Position numbers and translations under genes: made by a program
Part shown: positions 18,251 through 27,424 of the stretch, one piece after another
Position numbering within the stretch: the stretch's first letter is position 1
Layout: each line of letters opens with the position of its first letter
Assembly (NCBI GenBank): GCA_016291655.1
Contig: JAEEYF010000041.1
Location: 25,734-89,733, forward strand
DNA length: 64,000 nt
Direction: 5' to 3'
From: Lachnospiraceae bacterium
GTDB taxonomy: Bacteria; Bacillota; Clostridia; Lachnospirales; Lachnospiraceae
Notes under the pieces: generated by a model
The model's input: the letters and a program-made list of their open reading frames with translations, nothing else
Told to the model about the DNA's origin: nothing
The model's database searches: none

Positions 18251-18913
18251 TCAGACTAATTTCCCGTCATGTAACACCAGTTTTCTTGGTGCCATAGCTG
18301 CAAGATCCATATCATGTGTCACCAGGATAAGAGTTTTCCCCTTAGACATTCGCAGAATATTATCCATGATCTCTTTGCCGGTTTTTTCATCAAGGTTTCC
18401 TGTGGGCTCATCTGCAAGTATAATGGACGGATCGTTTATCAATGCTCTTGCTATACAGACTCTTTGCCTTTCGCCTCCCGACAGTTCGGATGGTTTATGC
18501 CCTGACCTTTGTTCAAGTCCAACCATTCTCAACATATCTAAAGCCTTTGCAACATATTCTTTTTTCTTAAGTCCCGAAATCATCAAAGGAAGTGCAACAT
18601 TTTCAATGGCAGTGAGTGATTCCTCCAGCATGAAGGACTGGTATATAAAGCCAATGTGTTTATTTCTAAACTCCGACAGATCTCCCGGCTTCATCTTTGT
18701 CACGTCCAGACCATCTATGATCAATCTTCCTTCCGACGGTCGTAATATAGTTCCGAGGATTTTTAATAACGTGCTTTTCCCCGCTCCCGACTTTCCGATG
18801 ATCGATACAAATTCCCCGTCTTCTATGTTCAGATTTATATCTTCCAAAGCCTTTACAAAAACCGAGGAATCAGTTTTCCCATATGTTTTGCATATGCTCT
18901 CGCATAAGATCAT
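18251..18913 (-). CDS. ABC transporter ATP-binding protein (LolD/MacB-like)
   Basis: This 220-residue nucleotide-binding subunit has Walker A GKSGAGKST, signature LSGGERQR, Walker B IILADEPTGNLD and a switch histidine in LILVTHD. The length and the DEPTGNLDEKTG stretch are typical of the MacB/LolD/FtsE class that pairs with FtsX-like permeases, which flank it here. It likely powers the transporter formed by the 426-residue-class permease and the permease-CPBP fusion. Its start overlaps the preceding stop codon by 4 bases. Confidence 0.93.
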   Translation of the reverse strand: MILCESICKTYGKTDSSVFVKALEDINLNIEDGEFVSIIGKSGAGKSTLLKILGTILRPSEGRLIIDGLDVTKMKPGDLSEFRNKHIGFIYQSFMLEESLTAIENVALPLMISGLKKKEYVAKALDMLRMVGLEQRSGHKPSELSGGERQRVCIARALINDPSIILADEPTGNLDEKTGKEIMDNILRMSKGKTLILVTHDMDLAAMAPRKLVLHDGKLV

Positions 18914-19740
18914 TTCTTTTTCCCCTCTCTTAGTTTTCTTATTTCTTCCGCTTCCATATTAAAGAAGAATTCGTTTTTAAAGTAACTTCTGACCACATAC
19001 TGTTTTTTACATTTAAAAGGGAACTCTGTGCCGGTCTCAAATGCCCCTGTATTTTCCCCCTCTTTCCATTCTATAAAAAAGCCCCTGGTTCCTTCTTTAA
19101 TTTGAAATTTCTCTCCGGGTTTTAATATATGAACGTCATTACCTAGATTATCTAACTGAATTGTCACTTCTGTGATACCTTTTTTATCACAAACATCAGG
19201 CAGCACTACAATCTCATCCGTCTCATTCTGATCTATCCTCCATCTTCTCAGCGAAACACTATATTTTTTCCCATAATCATGATTCTCCTCAATAACTGAA
19301 AAAGTATATTCAAAGTCTGAAACGGTTTTAATGATATAGTCCATCTCAAACTCTTCCGTTACAGCGTCCTTTTCAAAAATTAGTCTGTCAAAAGAGCACG
19401 CTTCACTAATACTGCCATTTATAAAAACCGCCATGTATCTGGGCGTTTCTTTGAGCACCTTTGTATTATCTATTATGATCTCATGTCTTTTCCCGTCATT
19501 TTCAAAAAATAATTTCCATGAGCTTACCCCCTTCTCCCTGTACGCATCCATATCTTTTCCGAATAACAATGCCTTGACAAAAAAAGGTGCCTCGGATCCC
19601 TCCTCTAAATTAAACTCTTCTTTTTCATGAAGGAAAAATATACCGTCCTCCCACCCTTTGTTTTTAAAAGCAGAAGCAATAATAAAGCCAATAAGAGACA
19701 GGCTAAAAAAAGTTACGAACACATTCCTTGCTATTCTCAT
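18910..19740 (-). CDS. Membrane-anchored extracytoplasmic protein of unknown function
   Basis: I do not recognise this 276-residue protein. One N-terminal membrane segment (VFVTFFSLSLIGFIIASAF) is followed by a soluble, beta-rich, strongly charged outer part that ends in a Lys/Glu-rich helix (EAEEIRKLREGKKK). I chose the ATG at 19740 because GGAGGAAGGTGAAGG lies just before it and it overlaps the permease stop as ATGA. Its place between permease and ATPase genes suggests an accessory subunit, as in bacteriocin or peptide exporters. That is inference from position only. Confidence 0.7.
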   Translation of the reverse strand: MRIARNVFVTFFSLSLIGFIIASAFKNKGWEDGIFFLHEKEEFNLEEGSEAPFFVKALLFGKDMDAYREKGVSSWKLFFENDGKRHEIIIDNTKVLKETPRYMAVFINGSISEACSFDRLIFEKDAVTEEFEMDYIIKTVSDFEYTFSVIEENHDYGKKYSVSLRRWRIDQNETDEIVVLPDVCDKKGITEVTIQLDNLGNDVHILKPGEKFQIKEGTRGFFIEWKEGENTGAFETGTEFPFKCKKQYVVRSYFKNEFFFNMEAEEIRKLREGKKK

Positions 19741-21011
19741 TCCTTCACCTTCCTCCCATAGCAGGTCATCCCATAGAAACACAGCCCCGACAACAAAATG
19801 CCGCTCCAGCATATTAAAGAAGCCTTAACATAATAATCGATCGGAAGAAACAGATCGGTAACATTTTGAAATTCCGGTGTACCGTACAAAAAAAGCATGC
19901 CTATAAAAACAGTCAATAAGAATGAAACCAAAAGGCCAATGATCCAGCCCGGCAATCCATATCCGATGCATTCAGCCAAAACTATCCTGCTTATACGTGT
20001 TTTTTTCATTCCCAAACATTCCAATAGTTCCCATGTATTCCTTTGCTCGTATATATTACGGTACAGAGCAGACGCCATCATCAGCATCGTAGCTATAATA
20101 GCCAAGCCTCCCATGATCAGCATACTTCTTGCCCAGATCGTCATGATAAGCTGCTCGCTGATCAGGCCCCAGGTACCTGATTGCGGACAAATTCCGTATT
20201 CTCGCCTGATCCCGTATAAAAATCCTTCAAGATCGTCTGTTTCTTTTAAAATGACCAAGACAGATGTACCGTTTGTATTAAGCATCGCCGAATTGATCTG
20301 TTTCAGTGCATCCGATGATACGATAAGATCTTCTGTGTACGGGATTCCGTAGCTATACTCTCTATTCCATAATTGATCGGACAACCATTTGTCATATACT
20401 CCGACGATCAGCGCCTCTGTCTCCTTCCCTTCACGTCTCAATTTGATCTTTTCACCGACAGCTTCCTCAGGGGTAATTCCCAACGCTTCGGTAACCAAGC
20501 TGCTCACCATCGCGGCATTTTCTTCTCCTTTATTGAATATCCTTCCGCTGATGATCGGTTTTTTGTTCATGTCTGTCACTTCCTTGACATAAGCCGAAGG
20601 AAAAACAGATTCATTTGTATCGATAAATTTGGGTTCTGCAAACAGTTCAACTCTGTTAAACCATTCTATTTCCGAGTCACAATCATAGGAAATGATCATC
20701 TCATCTATCCTGTCATCCTCACGAAGACTTTCAATCAAGTTCAATGGTATTCTCTGCTCGGTTTTATAGTATGTATGGAGGTTATTATCCAATAAACTGA
20801 TCCTAATGTCGAATCCCTTTATCAGGTCCCTGTCCCCCTGCTTATTATAGACTGTTTCTCCCTCTTCCGCAGTTTTATCAAACGTCTTATTGGCCCAGTC
20901 AAAATAGGCGGAAGCTATCAGCATGGTAAACGAAATAATAATTCCGATCACTACGCTGACAACTCTTCCCTTATTATCTTTAATTTTCTTATATGCTATC
21001 CAAGCTTCCAT
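19737..21011 (-). CDS. FtsX-like ABC transporter permease
   Basis: This 424-residue MacB/FtsX-type permease has an N-terminal membrane segment (VVSVVIGIIISFTMLIASAY), a ~250-residue outer domain, then three membrane segments including the MLIMGGLAIIATMLMMASAL stretch. The RNIYEQRNTWELLECLGMKK cytoplasmic loop matches the coupling-helix region of this class. The ATG at 21011 follows GAGG at proper distance. It is the second structural gene of the operon after the secreted protein, with its stop codon overlapping the next gene. Confidence 0.87.
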   Translation of the reverse strand: MEAWIAYKKIKDNKGRVVSVVIGIIISFTMLIASAYFDWANKTFDKTAEEGETVYNKQGDRDLIKGFDIRISLLDNNLHTYYKTEQRIPLNLIESLREDDRIDEMIISYDCDSEIEWFNRVELFAEPKFIDTNESVFPSAYVKEVTDMNKKPIISGRIFNKGEENAAMVSSLVTEALGITPEEAVGEKIKLRREGKETEALIVGVYDKWLSDQLWNREYSYGIPYTEDLIVSSDALKQINSAMLNTNGTSVLVILKETDDLEGFLYGIRREYGICPQSGTWGLISEQLIMTIWARSMLIMGGLAIIATMLMMASALYRNIYEQRNTWELLECLGMKKTRISRIVLAECIGYGLPGWIIGLLVSFLLTVFIGMLFLYGTPEFQNVTDLFLPIDYYVKASLICWSGILLSGLCFYGMTCYGRKVKE

Positions 21012-21085
21012 AATCACCTCAAGATCGGCAGGTTGATGATACTAATTTATTTATCGTTGATCAAAAATTCATTGCTTATGAATCA

Positions 21086-21778
21086 TCATATTATCCGACC
21101 ATAATACGGATTCACGTGTGATGCTTCATCACGATATCCATATGTCGTTTCTGTTATGACATATATTGTTCCGCTATATAATAATTTTTTTGTAGACTGA
21201 CCCAAGTTTGCTTTAGCCTTTGTCTCTGTAACATGGGCACCAACCACTTTGGTAACCGTATCGTAGCTGTCCTCATGTCCCACTGATTTATTTGTTGTCT
21301 CTGTTTGGATCAATCTAACCCATTCGGTACCCGGACTCAATGTTATCTTTAATTTCGTTCCTGTCTTCGTGCTGTCAGATGAACTCCATTCATGGCTAAA
21401 CCCGCCTTTTAAATCGATAAGTTTTATTTTACCTTCCAATGATAAAGAAACATCTGTTTTGGTTCCTTCGGTATGTGTGCAGCTCATCTCATATTCTCGT
21501 TCTATTGTTAAATAAGAGAGTTTTGTCCAATCCAATATAGGTGTCTCACGATAAGAAGTGCTTGTAGTTTCATATGCTTCATATGTTTCATTATGCTGAT
21601 ATGCAAACCAGAAAAGATTCTTCTCCCAATAAATGGGTCCCTGTACAATCAGAGCCATATTATCTTTGTTTTTGAAATCTTGCTTATCTGTCCCAACTAT
21701 ACCGATGTACGCCATTAGTGAGCTTATGAGCAATGCAAACACAAGTACGACACTTTTAATTCTTTTGTTACTTTTCAT
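21086..21778 (-). CDS. Secreted Ser/Thr-rich beta-type protein of unknown function
   Basis: This 230-residue protein starts with a signal peptide or anchor (IKSVVLVFALLISSLMAYIG), followed by an outer part rich in Ser, Thr and aromatic residues. The middle has alternating strands such as KGGFSHEWSSSDSTKTGTKL, then SPGTEWVRLIQTETTNKS. That arrangement recalls the amphipathic hairpin plus proline-glycine turn of aerolysin/ETX-MTX2 pore-forming proteins. The likeness is by pattern only and may be wrong. It could equally be a receptor or substrate of the adjacent ABC transporter. GGGAGG precedes the ATG at 21778. It sits between the regulator gene and the permease gene. Confidence 0.6.
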   Translation of the reverse strand: MKSNKRIKSVVLVFALLISSLMAYIGIVGTDKQDFKNKDNMALIVQGPIYWEKNLFWFAYQHNETYEAYETTSTSYRETPILDWTKLSYLTIEREYEMSCTHTEGTKTDVSLSLEGKIKLIDLKGGFSHEWSSSDSTKTGTKLKITLSPGTEWVRLIQTETTNKSVGHEDSYDTVTKVVGAHVTETKAKANLGQSTKKLLYSGTIYVITETTYGYRDEASHVNPYYGRII

Positions 21779-21930
21779 AAAAAACCTCCCTAAACCATCA
21801 ACCTGCTCTATATTCAAAGTATAATAACATACAAAAATAGACACAAGTGACAAAGTGCTAAAATCCAACAAATCCTAATTACATGTATAATTCTTTATAT
21901 TTTTTTCGTTCAGGCACAGACATCGCTAAT

Positions 21931-23043
21931 TCAACGATAAACTTTTAACGCATTTAAAATATCATAAACTATTGCCTTCTGAGTTTTATTTTTATTGTTT
22001 TCAATTCTCATAATCGTTTTTTCAGAGCAATTTGCTTTATGAGCCAAATCCGCTCTGCTTAATCCAAGTATTGTTCTTCTACATTTTACAAATTCCCCAA
22101 GACTGTAAACTATAGAATTCCTATAGATATAATCATTATATATCATATTATCATCAATTCCATAAATACCATATAATTCTTTAAACAACATACAACATTC
22201 CTGATATTTGTTATGTTTCCCATCATAAACCGACGCATGTTTTACCCCTCCCTCCAGCAGTTCAATTATATAGTAATGATTACCGGTATATGATAGGTAC
22301 AATAGAGCCTTGTCAATATAATTTATGATTTTCTCTCTATATATGCTTTGATTACTATTTTTAAGCAAGAGCTCCGCAACTCTGTAATAAAGATATGCTC
22401 CGGGTGGATAACACTTTGCCTTTAATATCAAATCTATTTTTTTTGCTTCAATGTCTTCAAGCAAAAATTCATATTCTGCCAAAATCGATTTCAAATATAA
22501 AATATCATCTTGCCGTATTAAAGCCTTTGTAAAAAGGTAATGAAACAATAAAAAATATTCAACATGTGAAAATAAATAGGATTTTCTATTTTTTAAATCA
22601 TTGAGATCGATTGTACACATACAGGCTTTTTTGAACATGTCATAAACTTCATATACACTTCTTTTTTGTTCAAAAAAAAGTCGACCTTTAATGTCATACA
22701 GACATTGAAGTTCAACTTTATTAATATTTAAATTATTAAAATAAGAATCCAGTACTTCCTGAACGCCTTTATAGTCCTTCTTTTTTAACCTATCAAATAG
22801 ATCAATTCTATTTAAAAACCTGTCATATTCCTCTGAAGATAATAAATCCATGAAATCATCAGACGAAACGCCCAACCTGCTCAGAATGATATTGCGCCCA
22901 AGATAATCAGGCAGATACTTACCTTTTTCAATCTGCGACATCATACCAACAGTATATAGACCTTTAGACAGTTCTTTCAACGAGACACATTTTCTTTTTC
23001 GACATGAGCCCAACAAAGCATGAAAATCAACAATATTCCCCAT
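21931..23043 (-). CDS. Transcriptional regulator with two helix-turn-helix domains and a helical repeat middle
   Basis: This 370-residue protein has an N-terminal XRE-like helix-turn-helix (LKELSKGLYTVGMMSQIEKG, about residues 19-41). A ~240-residue helical middle resembling the repeats of peptide-sensing Rgg/PlcR-type regulators follows. A second, canonical XRE helix-turn-helix lies at the C-terminus (LSRADLAHKANCSEKTIMRI, about residues 327-346). It is very A+T-rich, unlike nearby housekeeping genes. TAGGAGGGGG precedes the ATG. As first gene of the accessory block it probably controls the secreted-protein and ABC genes. Whether it senses a peptide is inference. Confidence 0.8.
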   Translation of the reverse strand: MGNIVDFHALLGSCRKRKCVSLKELSKGLYTVGMMSQIEKGKYLPDYLGRNIILSRLGVSSDDFMDLLSSEEYDRFLNRIDLFDRLKKKDYKGVQEVLDSYFNNLNINKVELQCLYDIKGRLFFEQKRSVYEVYDMFKKACMCTIDLNDLKNRKSYLFSHVEYFLLFHYLFTKALIRQDDILYLKSILAEYEFLLEDIEAKKIDLILKAKCYPPGAYLYYRVAELLLKNSNQSIYREKIINYIDKALLYLSYTGNHYYIIELLEGGVKHASVYDGKHNKYQECCMLFKELYGIYGIDDNMIYNDYIYRNSIVYSLGEFVKCRRTILGLSRADLAHKANCSEKTIMRIENNKNKTQKAIVYDILNALKVYR

Positions 23044-23180
23044 AACCCCCTCCTAACTATACTTTACCCCTTGATACAACAGCTCCGCTCCGGTCCGCGC
23101 TTAACACATGCCACCGACATGTAGCGCCCCCTGCCGAAAACATAGCTTTTCGTCCAAGGGTCGATTAACTTCATATTCTT

Positions 23181-23220
23181 TAAAACACATAGCCACACCT
23201 TTGTGTGGCTATGTGTTTTA
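23181..23220 (-). terminator. Terminator of the tmRNA gene
   Basis: An 18-base-pair perfect stem (TAAAACACATAGCCACAC with its complement) around a 4-base loop directly follows the tmRNA 3' end on the minus strand. Its outer A-T pairs supply the U-rich end. Confidence 0.85.
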
Positions 23221-23221
23221 A

Positions 23222-23571
23222 TGGACCTGAGGGGAGTCGAACCCCTGTCCGAAAACCTATCCGCTACAGCTTCTTCCATCACAGTCTGCTATATCGCTTT
23301 CGCCATTCCCTTATTATTAAGCAAACAGACGCGCTTAATAACTCGGTAGCTTCATGATACGCCCGCGCGGGCAAAGCTTACCGCGTGTCGTTTCCTACAA
23401 GGATGACGCCGGTTACGCTATGTGTAGGTGCATATCGGCCGACGCGTTGCCCTTAGGCAGCGAGTGCTAAATTATCGTTAGCGTTTAATTTTAAGTTGGT
23501 GTTTTATCGTGGCTCGCCTCCACGGATGGCTACCATAGGTTCAAAATCCCCGTCGAAACCGGAACAAGCCC
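23222..23571 (-). ncRNA. ssrA: Transfer-messenger RNA (tmRNA)
   Basis: This RNA of about 350 bases rescues stalled ribosomes. The 5' GGGCTTG pairs with CAGGTCC at the 3' end to form the acceptor stem. The T-arm GGGTTCGACTCCCC is present and the 3' discriminator is A. CCA is not encoded. The resume region encodes the tag AKLNANDNLALAA followed by TAA, so tagged proteins end in the usual LALAA protease signal. The smpB and rnr genes are 1.2-1.7 kb upstream on the same strand. The ends are set from the acceptor pairing and could be off by a base. Confidence 0.97.
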
Positions 23572-23585
23572 TAAAGTATGTTTGT

Positions 23586-23614
23586 ATTATAATAAACCAC
23601 ATGCCCGATTGCAA
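23586..23614 (-). promoter_or_regulatory. Promoter of the tmRNA gene
   Basis: TTGCAA (23614-23609) and TATAAT (23591-23586) are 17 bases apart on the minus strand. The -10 box ends 14 bases before the mature tmRNA 5' end, consistent with a short leader removed by RNase P. Confidence 0.65.
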
Positions 23615-23687
23615 GCAAAATGATTATATAAACGCATTTATATAACTCGTGAACCCCTGTATTTTAGGGATTCTCGAGAAATGAGAA

Positions 23688-24779
23688 TCAATTCTTGAAT
23701 ACCCAGGTTTTTTGTACCCTGAAACTGATAAAAAACAGTGCCGTATCAACCACAGCCTTACAAAACGTTCTCAAAACACTGCCCTCTCCGAAAAGATTCG
23801 AGATCAGATAGACAAGCAATGCGGAAACACAAAGCTGGATGATCGCAAGAGCATAATATTTTTGGATCGTGTTTTTAGCCTCCGATCTGAAAACTATATG
23901 CTTGTTGACCTTATAGTTCATAAACGAAGAAACTATTCGAGCTCCGGCTGTAGAGAGGAACACAACAACCAGCCCCGCCGAAAAGCTTTTACCAAGCAGG
24001 GAAAGGTTTCCTGTTATCACCCTTGACAATATAAGATTCAAAACAAAAAACAACGCAAGATCGATCAAAGTAGACGCAAGCGACGAGAAAACGTACTTGA
24101 ATATGATCTTATATATCTTAAAGCTGTCCCTGAAGGGATGGAAATGAGAAGTCGAATTCTCCTTATCCTCATAGATGGTCCTGATCTTAACCTCCGAAAA
24201 AGGGATCGATGCGGAATGCATCTCAAGTAACATGTTTGTCTCAAACTCGAACCTGTCGCCTTCGGTTTTGCAAAGGAAAGGCAGCACATCCATAGGAAAG
24301 GCTCTAAGACCTGTTTGTGTATCCGAGATCTTGATCCCGCACAGCGCTCCGAAAACGAATTTCGTAATATTGTTCCCGGCCTTTGATTTCCAAGGTACCT
24401 GCGGTTCGGAAAAATCTCTGCAGCCGAGAACTGTGATGCCTCTTTCAATCATGGCTTCCGCGCACGCTTTGATATCGTCGGGATGATGCTGGTTGTCTCC
24501 GTCGACAGTTACAACACCCGCAGCGTCTTTACGATTCTCCAAAACCCATTTCATGGCTGTTTTTAAAGACCTGCCCTTGCCCATGTTCACATCATGTTTG
24601 AGGACTACCACTCCGGGCTTTTTCGCTGCTGTTTCAAAGGGTTCCGAATGCTCCTTATCGCTACCGTCGTTTACGACAACTATAGTTTTGAATCCTCTTT
24701 CCATACATCCGTCAACCACAAGATTCATCCTGTAGTCCGGATCAAGGGAGGGTAGGATTACTACAACATTATCAACCAT
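23688..24779 (-). CDS. Family 2 glycosyltransferase fused to a GtrA-like membrane domain
   Basis: This 363-residue protein joins a dolichol-phosphate-mannose-synthase-type GT-A domain to a C-terminal GtrA-like domain. The first part has VVNDGSDKEH, the metal-binding VDGDNQHHPDD, and a DTQTGLRAF segment, as in enzymes that charge lipid-phosphate carriers with sugars. The second (about residues 235-363) has four membrane segments, as in flippase-associated GtrA proteins. The fusion suggests synthesis and membrane handling of an undecaprenyl-phosphate sugar for surface polymer modification. I chose the ATG at 24779, preceded by GAGGTAACAGGC. It lies 10 bases after smpB. Confidence 0.88.
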   Translation of the reverse strand: MVDNVVVILPSLDPDYRMNLVVDGCMERGFKTIVVVNDGSDKEHSEPFETAAKKPGVVVLKHDVNMGKGRSLKTAMKWVLENRKDAAGVVTVDGDNQHHPDDIKACAEAMIERGITVLGCRDFSEPQVPWKSKAGNNITKFVFGALCGIKISDTQTGLRAFPMDVLPFLCKTEGDRFEFETNMLLEMHSASIPFSEVKIRTIYEDKENSTSHFHPFRDSFKIYKIIFKYVFSSLASTLIDLALFFVLNLILSRVITGNLSLLGKSFSAGLVVVFLSTAGARIVSSFMNYKVNKHIVFRSEAKNTIQKYYALAIIQLCVSALLVYLISNLFGEGSVLRTFCKAVVDTALFFISFRVQKTWVFKN

Positions 24780-24789
24780 GCCTGTTACC

Positions 24790-25254
24790 TCAGATCCTAA
24801 TCTTGAAATTCCTCTCCATTTCACGGTTCAGTTCTTTCTTCGCCGTGGTTTCTCTCTTATCGTAATTCTTTTTACCTCTTGCAAGACCGACCTCAACCTT
24901 GACACGGCCTTCTTTGATATAAACCTGAAGAGGTACCAGAGTATAGCCCTTTTCCTTGATCTGTCCGAGCAGTTTCATTATCTCCCTCTTATGCATAAGG
25001 AGTTTCTTCGGCCTAAGGGGATCTTTGTTAAAAATGTTTCCCTGTTCATAGGGTGTAACATGCATTCCGTAGACAAAGACCTCTCCGTTGTCTATCCGGA
25101 TGAAAGCTTCCTTGATCGAAACCTTTCCCTGTCGGATGGATTTCACTTCCGTGCCGAACAATTCTATGCCCGCTTCGTACTTTTCCTCTATAAAATAGTC
25201 AAAATATGCTTTTTTATTGTTTGCTTCCAACAGGAAGCTTCGTTTGTCTGCCAT
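24790..25254 (-). CDS. smpB: SsrA-binding protein SmpB
   Basis: SmpB (154 residues) binds the tRNA-like part of tmRNA and is required for trans-translation. The core [33 protein letters not shown] and [11 protein letters not shown] are clear, as is the C-terminal [16 protein letters not shown] tail that enters the decoding centre. The length is normal. GGAGACCGG precedes the ATG. It follows rnr closely, and the tmRNA gene is a short distance downstream, so the whole rescue pathway is clustered. Confidence 0.97.
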   Translation of the reverse strand: MADKRSFLLEANNKKAYFDYFIEEKYEAGIELFGTEVKSIRQGKVSIKEAFIRIDNGEVFVYGMHVTPYEQGNIFNKDPLRPKKLLMHKREIMKLLGQIKEKGYTLVPLQVYIKEGRVKVEVGLARGKKNYDKRETTAKKELNREMERNFKIRI

Positions 25255-25276
25255 AACCGGTCTCCGGGAGTTCTCC

Positions 25277-27337
25277 TCACTCGCCTGTATTCTCGGTGAG
25301 TTCCTTGAATTTATTCTCTCCTATTATGCAAAAATCGATGGTTTTCAACAGTTTGTCCGCATTGACGACCTGTATGTACAACTTTTGCCCGAGAGCATAT
25401 GTCTTGTGTTTTCTTTCGCCTGTAAGCACCATTCTTTCAGCATCGAAAACATAGTAATCGTCCTTCATATTGGCAAGGCTTACCATACCTTCGATCGTGT
25501 TGGGAAGTTCTATATAGATCCCCCAGTTTGTGAGTCCCGAAATAACGCCTTCAAAGGCCTCTCCTATGTGCTGCTGCATAAATTCTATATGCTTCAGCCT
25601 TACGATCTCCCTTTCGGCGGTTTCCGCATTTCTTTCCGCAGAACTGGTACTCTTTGCCACGTTTTCCAAAATAGAATTATAATGCATTTTCCTGTTATCA
25701 TCAAGGCGACCGTTCAAGTTTTCTTTGATAATTCTGTGAATTTGAAGGTCGGGATAACGCCGGATGGGACTTGTAAAATGACAATAGTATTTGCAGGCAA
25801 GTCCGAAATGTCCCTCGCATTCCGCGGAATAACGCGCCTGGCGCATGGAGCGAAGCGTTAATCTTGAGATAAGCGCTTCTTCTTCCTTTCCTTTGATGCC
25901 TGCAAGCATCTTCTGTAATTCCTTGGGATGGACTTCCGTTTTGTTGCCCTTGAGCACAAGGCCGAAGTTTCTCACAAAGATCAAAAGCTTGCTGATCTTC
26001 TCCTCGTCCGGCTTCTCGTGAACTCTGTACAGAAAAGGAATCTCCTGCCAGTAAAAGTCTTCCGCAACGGTTTCATTCGCCGCAAGCATGAAGTCCTCAA
26101 TGATCTTTGAAGCATCGTTTCGTTCCTCGGGTCCGACATATACAGGCATATCGTTTTCGTCCAGCTCAACCTTGCTGTCTGAAAAATCAAAATCCACCGC
26201 TCCTCTTTGCATACGGTTTGCGCGCAGCTTGTCCGAAAGTTCCTTCATCAGTAAAAACATCGGGATCAGTTCACCGTATTCAGCCTTAAGTTCCTTTTGA
26301 CGCTGCTTGTTCTTTGCTTTGTCCTTAAAGACCTCAAGTATCTCCGCCACCGCATCATAGGTCATTCTGCGAGTTACGTTGATAAGGCTTTCGGTGATCC
26401 TGTGCCCTGCTATATGACCGTTATCATCAATGTCCATTACACATGAGAGCGCAAGCCTGTCCTCCCCTTGATTCAGAGAACATATGCCATTAGACAATCT
26501 GTGGGGAAGCATGGGAACAACTTTATTGATGAGATACACGCTGGTACCTCTGTCCAACGCGCTCTTATCCAAAGGTGAACCTTCTTTCACATAATGGGAA
26601 ACATCCGCGATATGAACCGAAAGTCTGTATCCGTTTTCGGTCCTGACAACACTTACCGCATCATCCAGATCCTTTGCATCCGCCCCATCTATCGTGACGA
26701 TCGTCTCACCTCTGTAATCAACCCTGTCCTTTTTCTCTTCTTCCAAAACCTCTGTGGGAATGTTATCTGTTTCATCCTTAACTTCCATCGAAAACTCGGG
26801 ATAAATGTTAAACTCCCTCAGCACCGCCTTCATATCCGTATGCGGATCGTCGATGTGCCCCAGTATCTCGGTGACACGCCCCTCCGGGTTTTTCTTTTTT
26901 GTACCGTAATCGGTGATCCGCACATATACCTTCTGTCCGTCCACGGCTCCCTTGGTATGTTCCTTTTGGATAAAGATGTCCTCTTCCATGCCTCTGTCAT
27001 CGGGAACAACAAAACCGAAATTTTTACTTTTTGAAAAAGTTCCGATCAGATACTCGGTATTTCTTTTGATTATCTTTTCGACAACGCCCTCCGCTTTTCG
27101 ATCTCCCGATTTCTCACGGGTGATCCTGACAACCACCTCATCTCCGTTCCAGGCGTTTTTCTTTTCTGATGCCGGGATAAAGACCTCTTCCCCCGCCTCT
27201 CCGTTTTCATCAAGGAGCGCAGCAAATCCGAAGCCTTTGGCTGTTGAACGAAAGATTGCCGGAGCAAGCTTTGTCTCTTCCTTCTTTTTAACCTTTATAT
27301 TCTTTTCCTTCTTCTTTTCTATCTTAAAATATTTCAT
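25277..27337 (-). CDS. rnr: Ribonuclease R
   Basis: RNase R (686 residues) is a processive 3'-5' exoribonuclease that degrades structured RNA and, with SmpB, non-stop mRNA. A Lys-rich N-terminus is followed by two cold-shock-type domains ([10 protein letters not shown] and NFGFVVPDD). The catalytic RNB domain carries the acidic cluster [11 protein letters not shown] and the VAHYV-like stretch VSHYVKEG. The C-terminal S1 domain includes [16 protein letters not shown] chose the ATG at 27337 (CGGAG upstream), because a longer frame would run back through the secG terminator. Confidence 0.95.
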   Translation of the reverse strand: MKYFKIEKKKEKNIKVKKKEETKLAPAIFRSTAKGFGFAALLDENGEAGEEVFIPASEKKNAWNGDEVVVRITREKSGDRKAEGVVEKIIKRNTEYLIGTFSKSKNFGFVVPDDRGMEEDIFIQKEHTKGAVDGQKVYVRITDYGTKKKNPEGRVTEILGHIDDPHTDMKAVLREFNIYPEFSMEVKDETDNIPTEVLEEEKKDRVDYRGETIVTIDGADAKDLDDAVSVVRTENGYRLSVHIADVSHYVKEGSPLDKSALDRGTSVYLINKVVPMLPHRLSNGICSLNQGEDRLALSCVMDIDDNGHIAGHRITESLINVTRRMTYDAVAEILEVFKDKAKNKQRQKELKAEYGELIPMFLLMKELSDKLRANRMQRGAVDFDFSDSKVELDENDMPVYVGPEERNDASKIIEDFMLAANETVAEDFYWQEIPFLYRVHEKPDEEKISKLLIFVRNFGLVLKGNKTEVHPKELQKMLAGIKGKEEEALISRLTLRSMRQARYSAECEGHFGLACKYYCHFTSPIRRYPDLQIHRIIKENLNGRLDDNRKMHYNSILENVAKSTSSAERNAETAEREIVRLKHIEFMQQHIGEAFEGVISGLTNWGIYIELPNTIEGMVSLANMKDDYYVFDAERMVLTGERKHKTYALGQKLYIQVVNADKLLKTIDFCIIGENKFKELTENTGE

Positions 27338-27366
27338 TTCCACTCCGGGTATCAAACAGTACTTAA

Positions 27367-27406
27367 TTGCGAAAAAATAAGGGGCATGCACATGATGCAC
27401 GCCCCC
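27367..27406 (-). terminator. Terminator after secG
   Basis: On the minus strand GGGGCGTGCA pairs with TGCATGCCCC (one G-U pair) and is followed by TTATTTTTT. It lies between secG and rnr. Confidence 0.8.
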
Positions 27407-27424
27407 GAAGATCTGACTTTTCTT

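Noticed and set aside
16218..23043. Prophage or transposon
   Set aside because: The AT-rich block has no integrase, transposase, terminal repeats or attachment-site duplication, although the tmRNA gene nearby is a common integration site.
23044..23180. tRNA-like or small gene in the GC-richer gap before the double-HTH regulator
   Set aside because: No cloverleaf can be drawn and no open frame with a ribosome binding site is present. It looks like the upstream region of the regulator gene.
23064..23282. 72-residue reading frame on the minus strand
   Set aside because: It overlaps the 3' part of the tmRNA and its terminator, and has no ribosome binding site. It is a chance frame.
27338..27400. 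Longer N-terminus for RNase R
   Set aside because: The extra codons run through the secG terminator hairpin, and the ATG at 27337 has a proper ribosome binding site.
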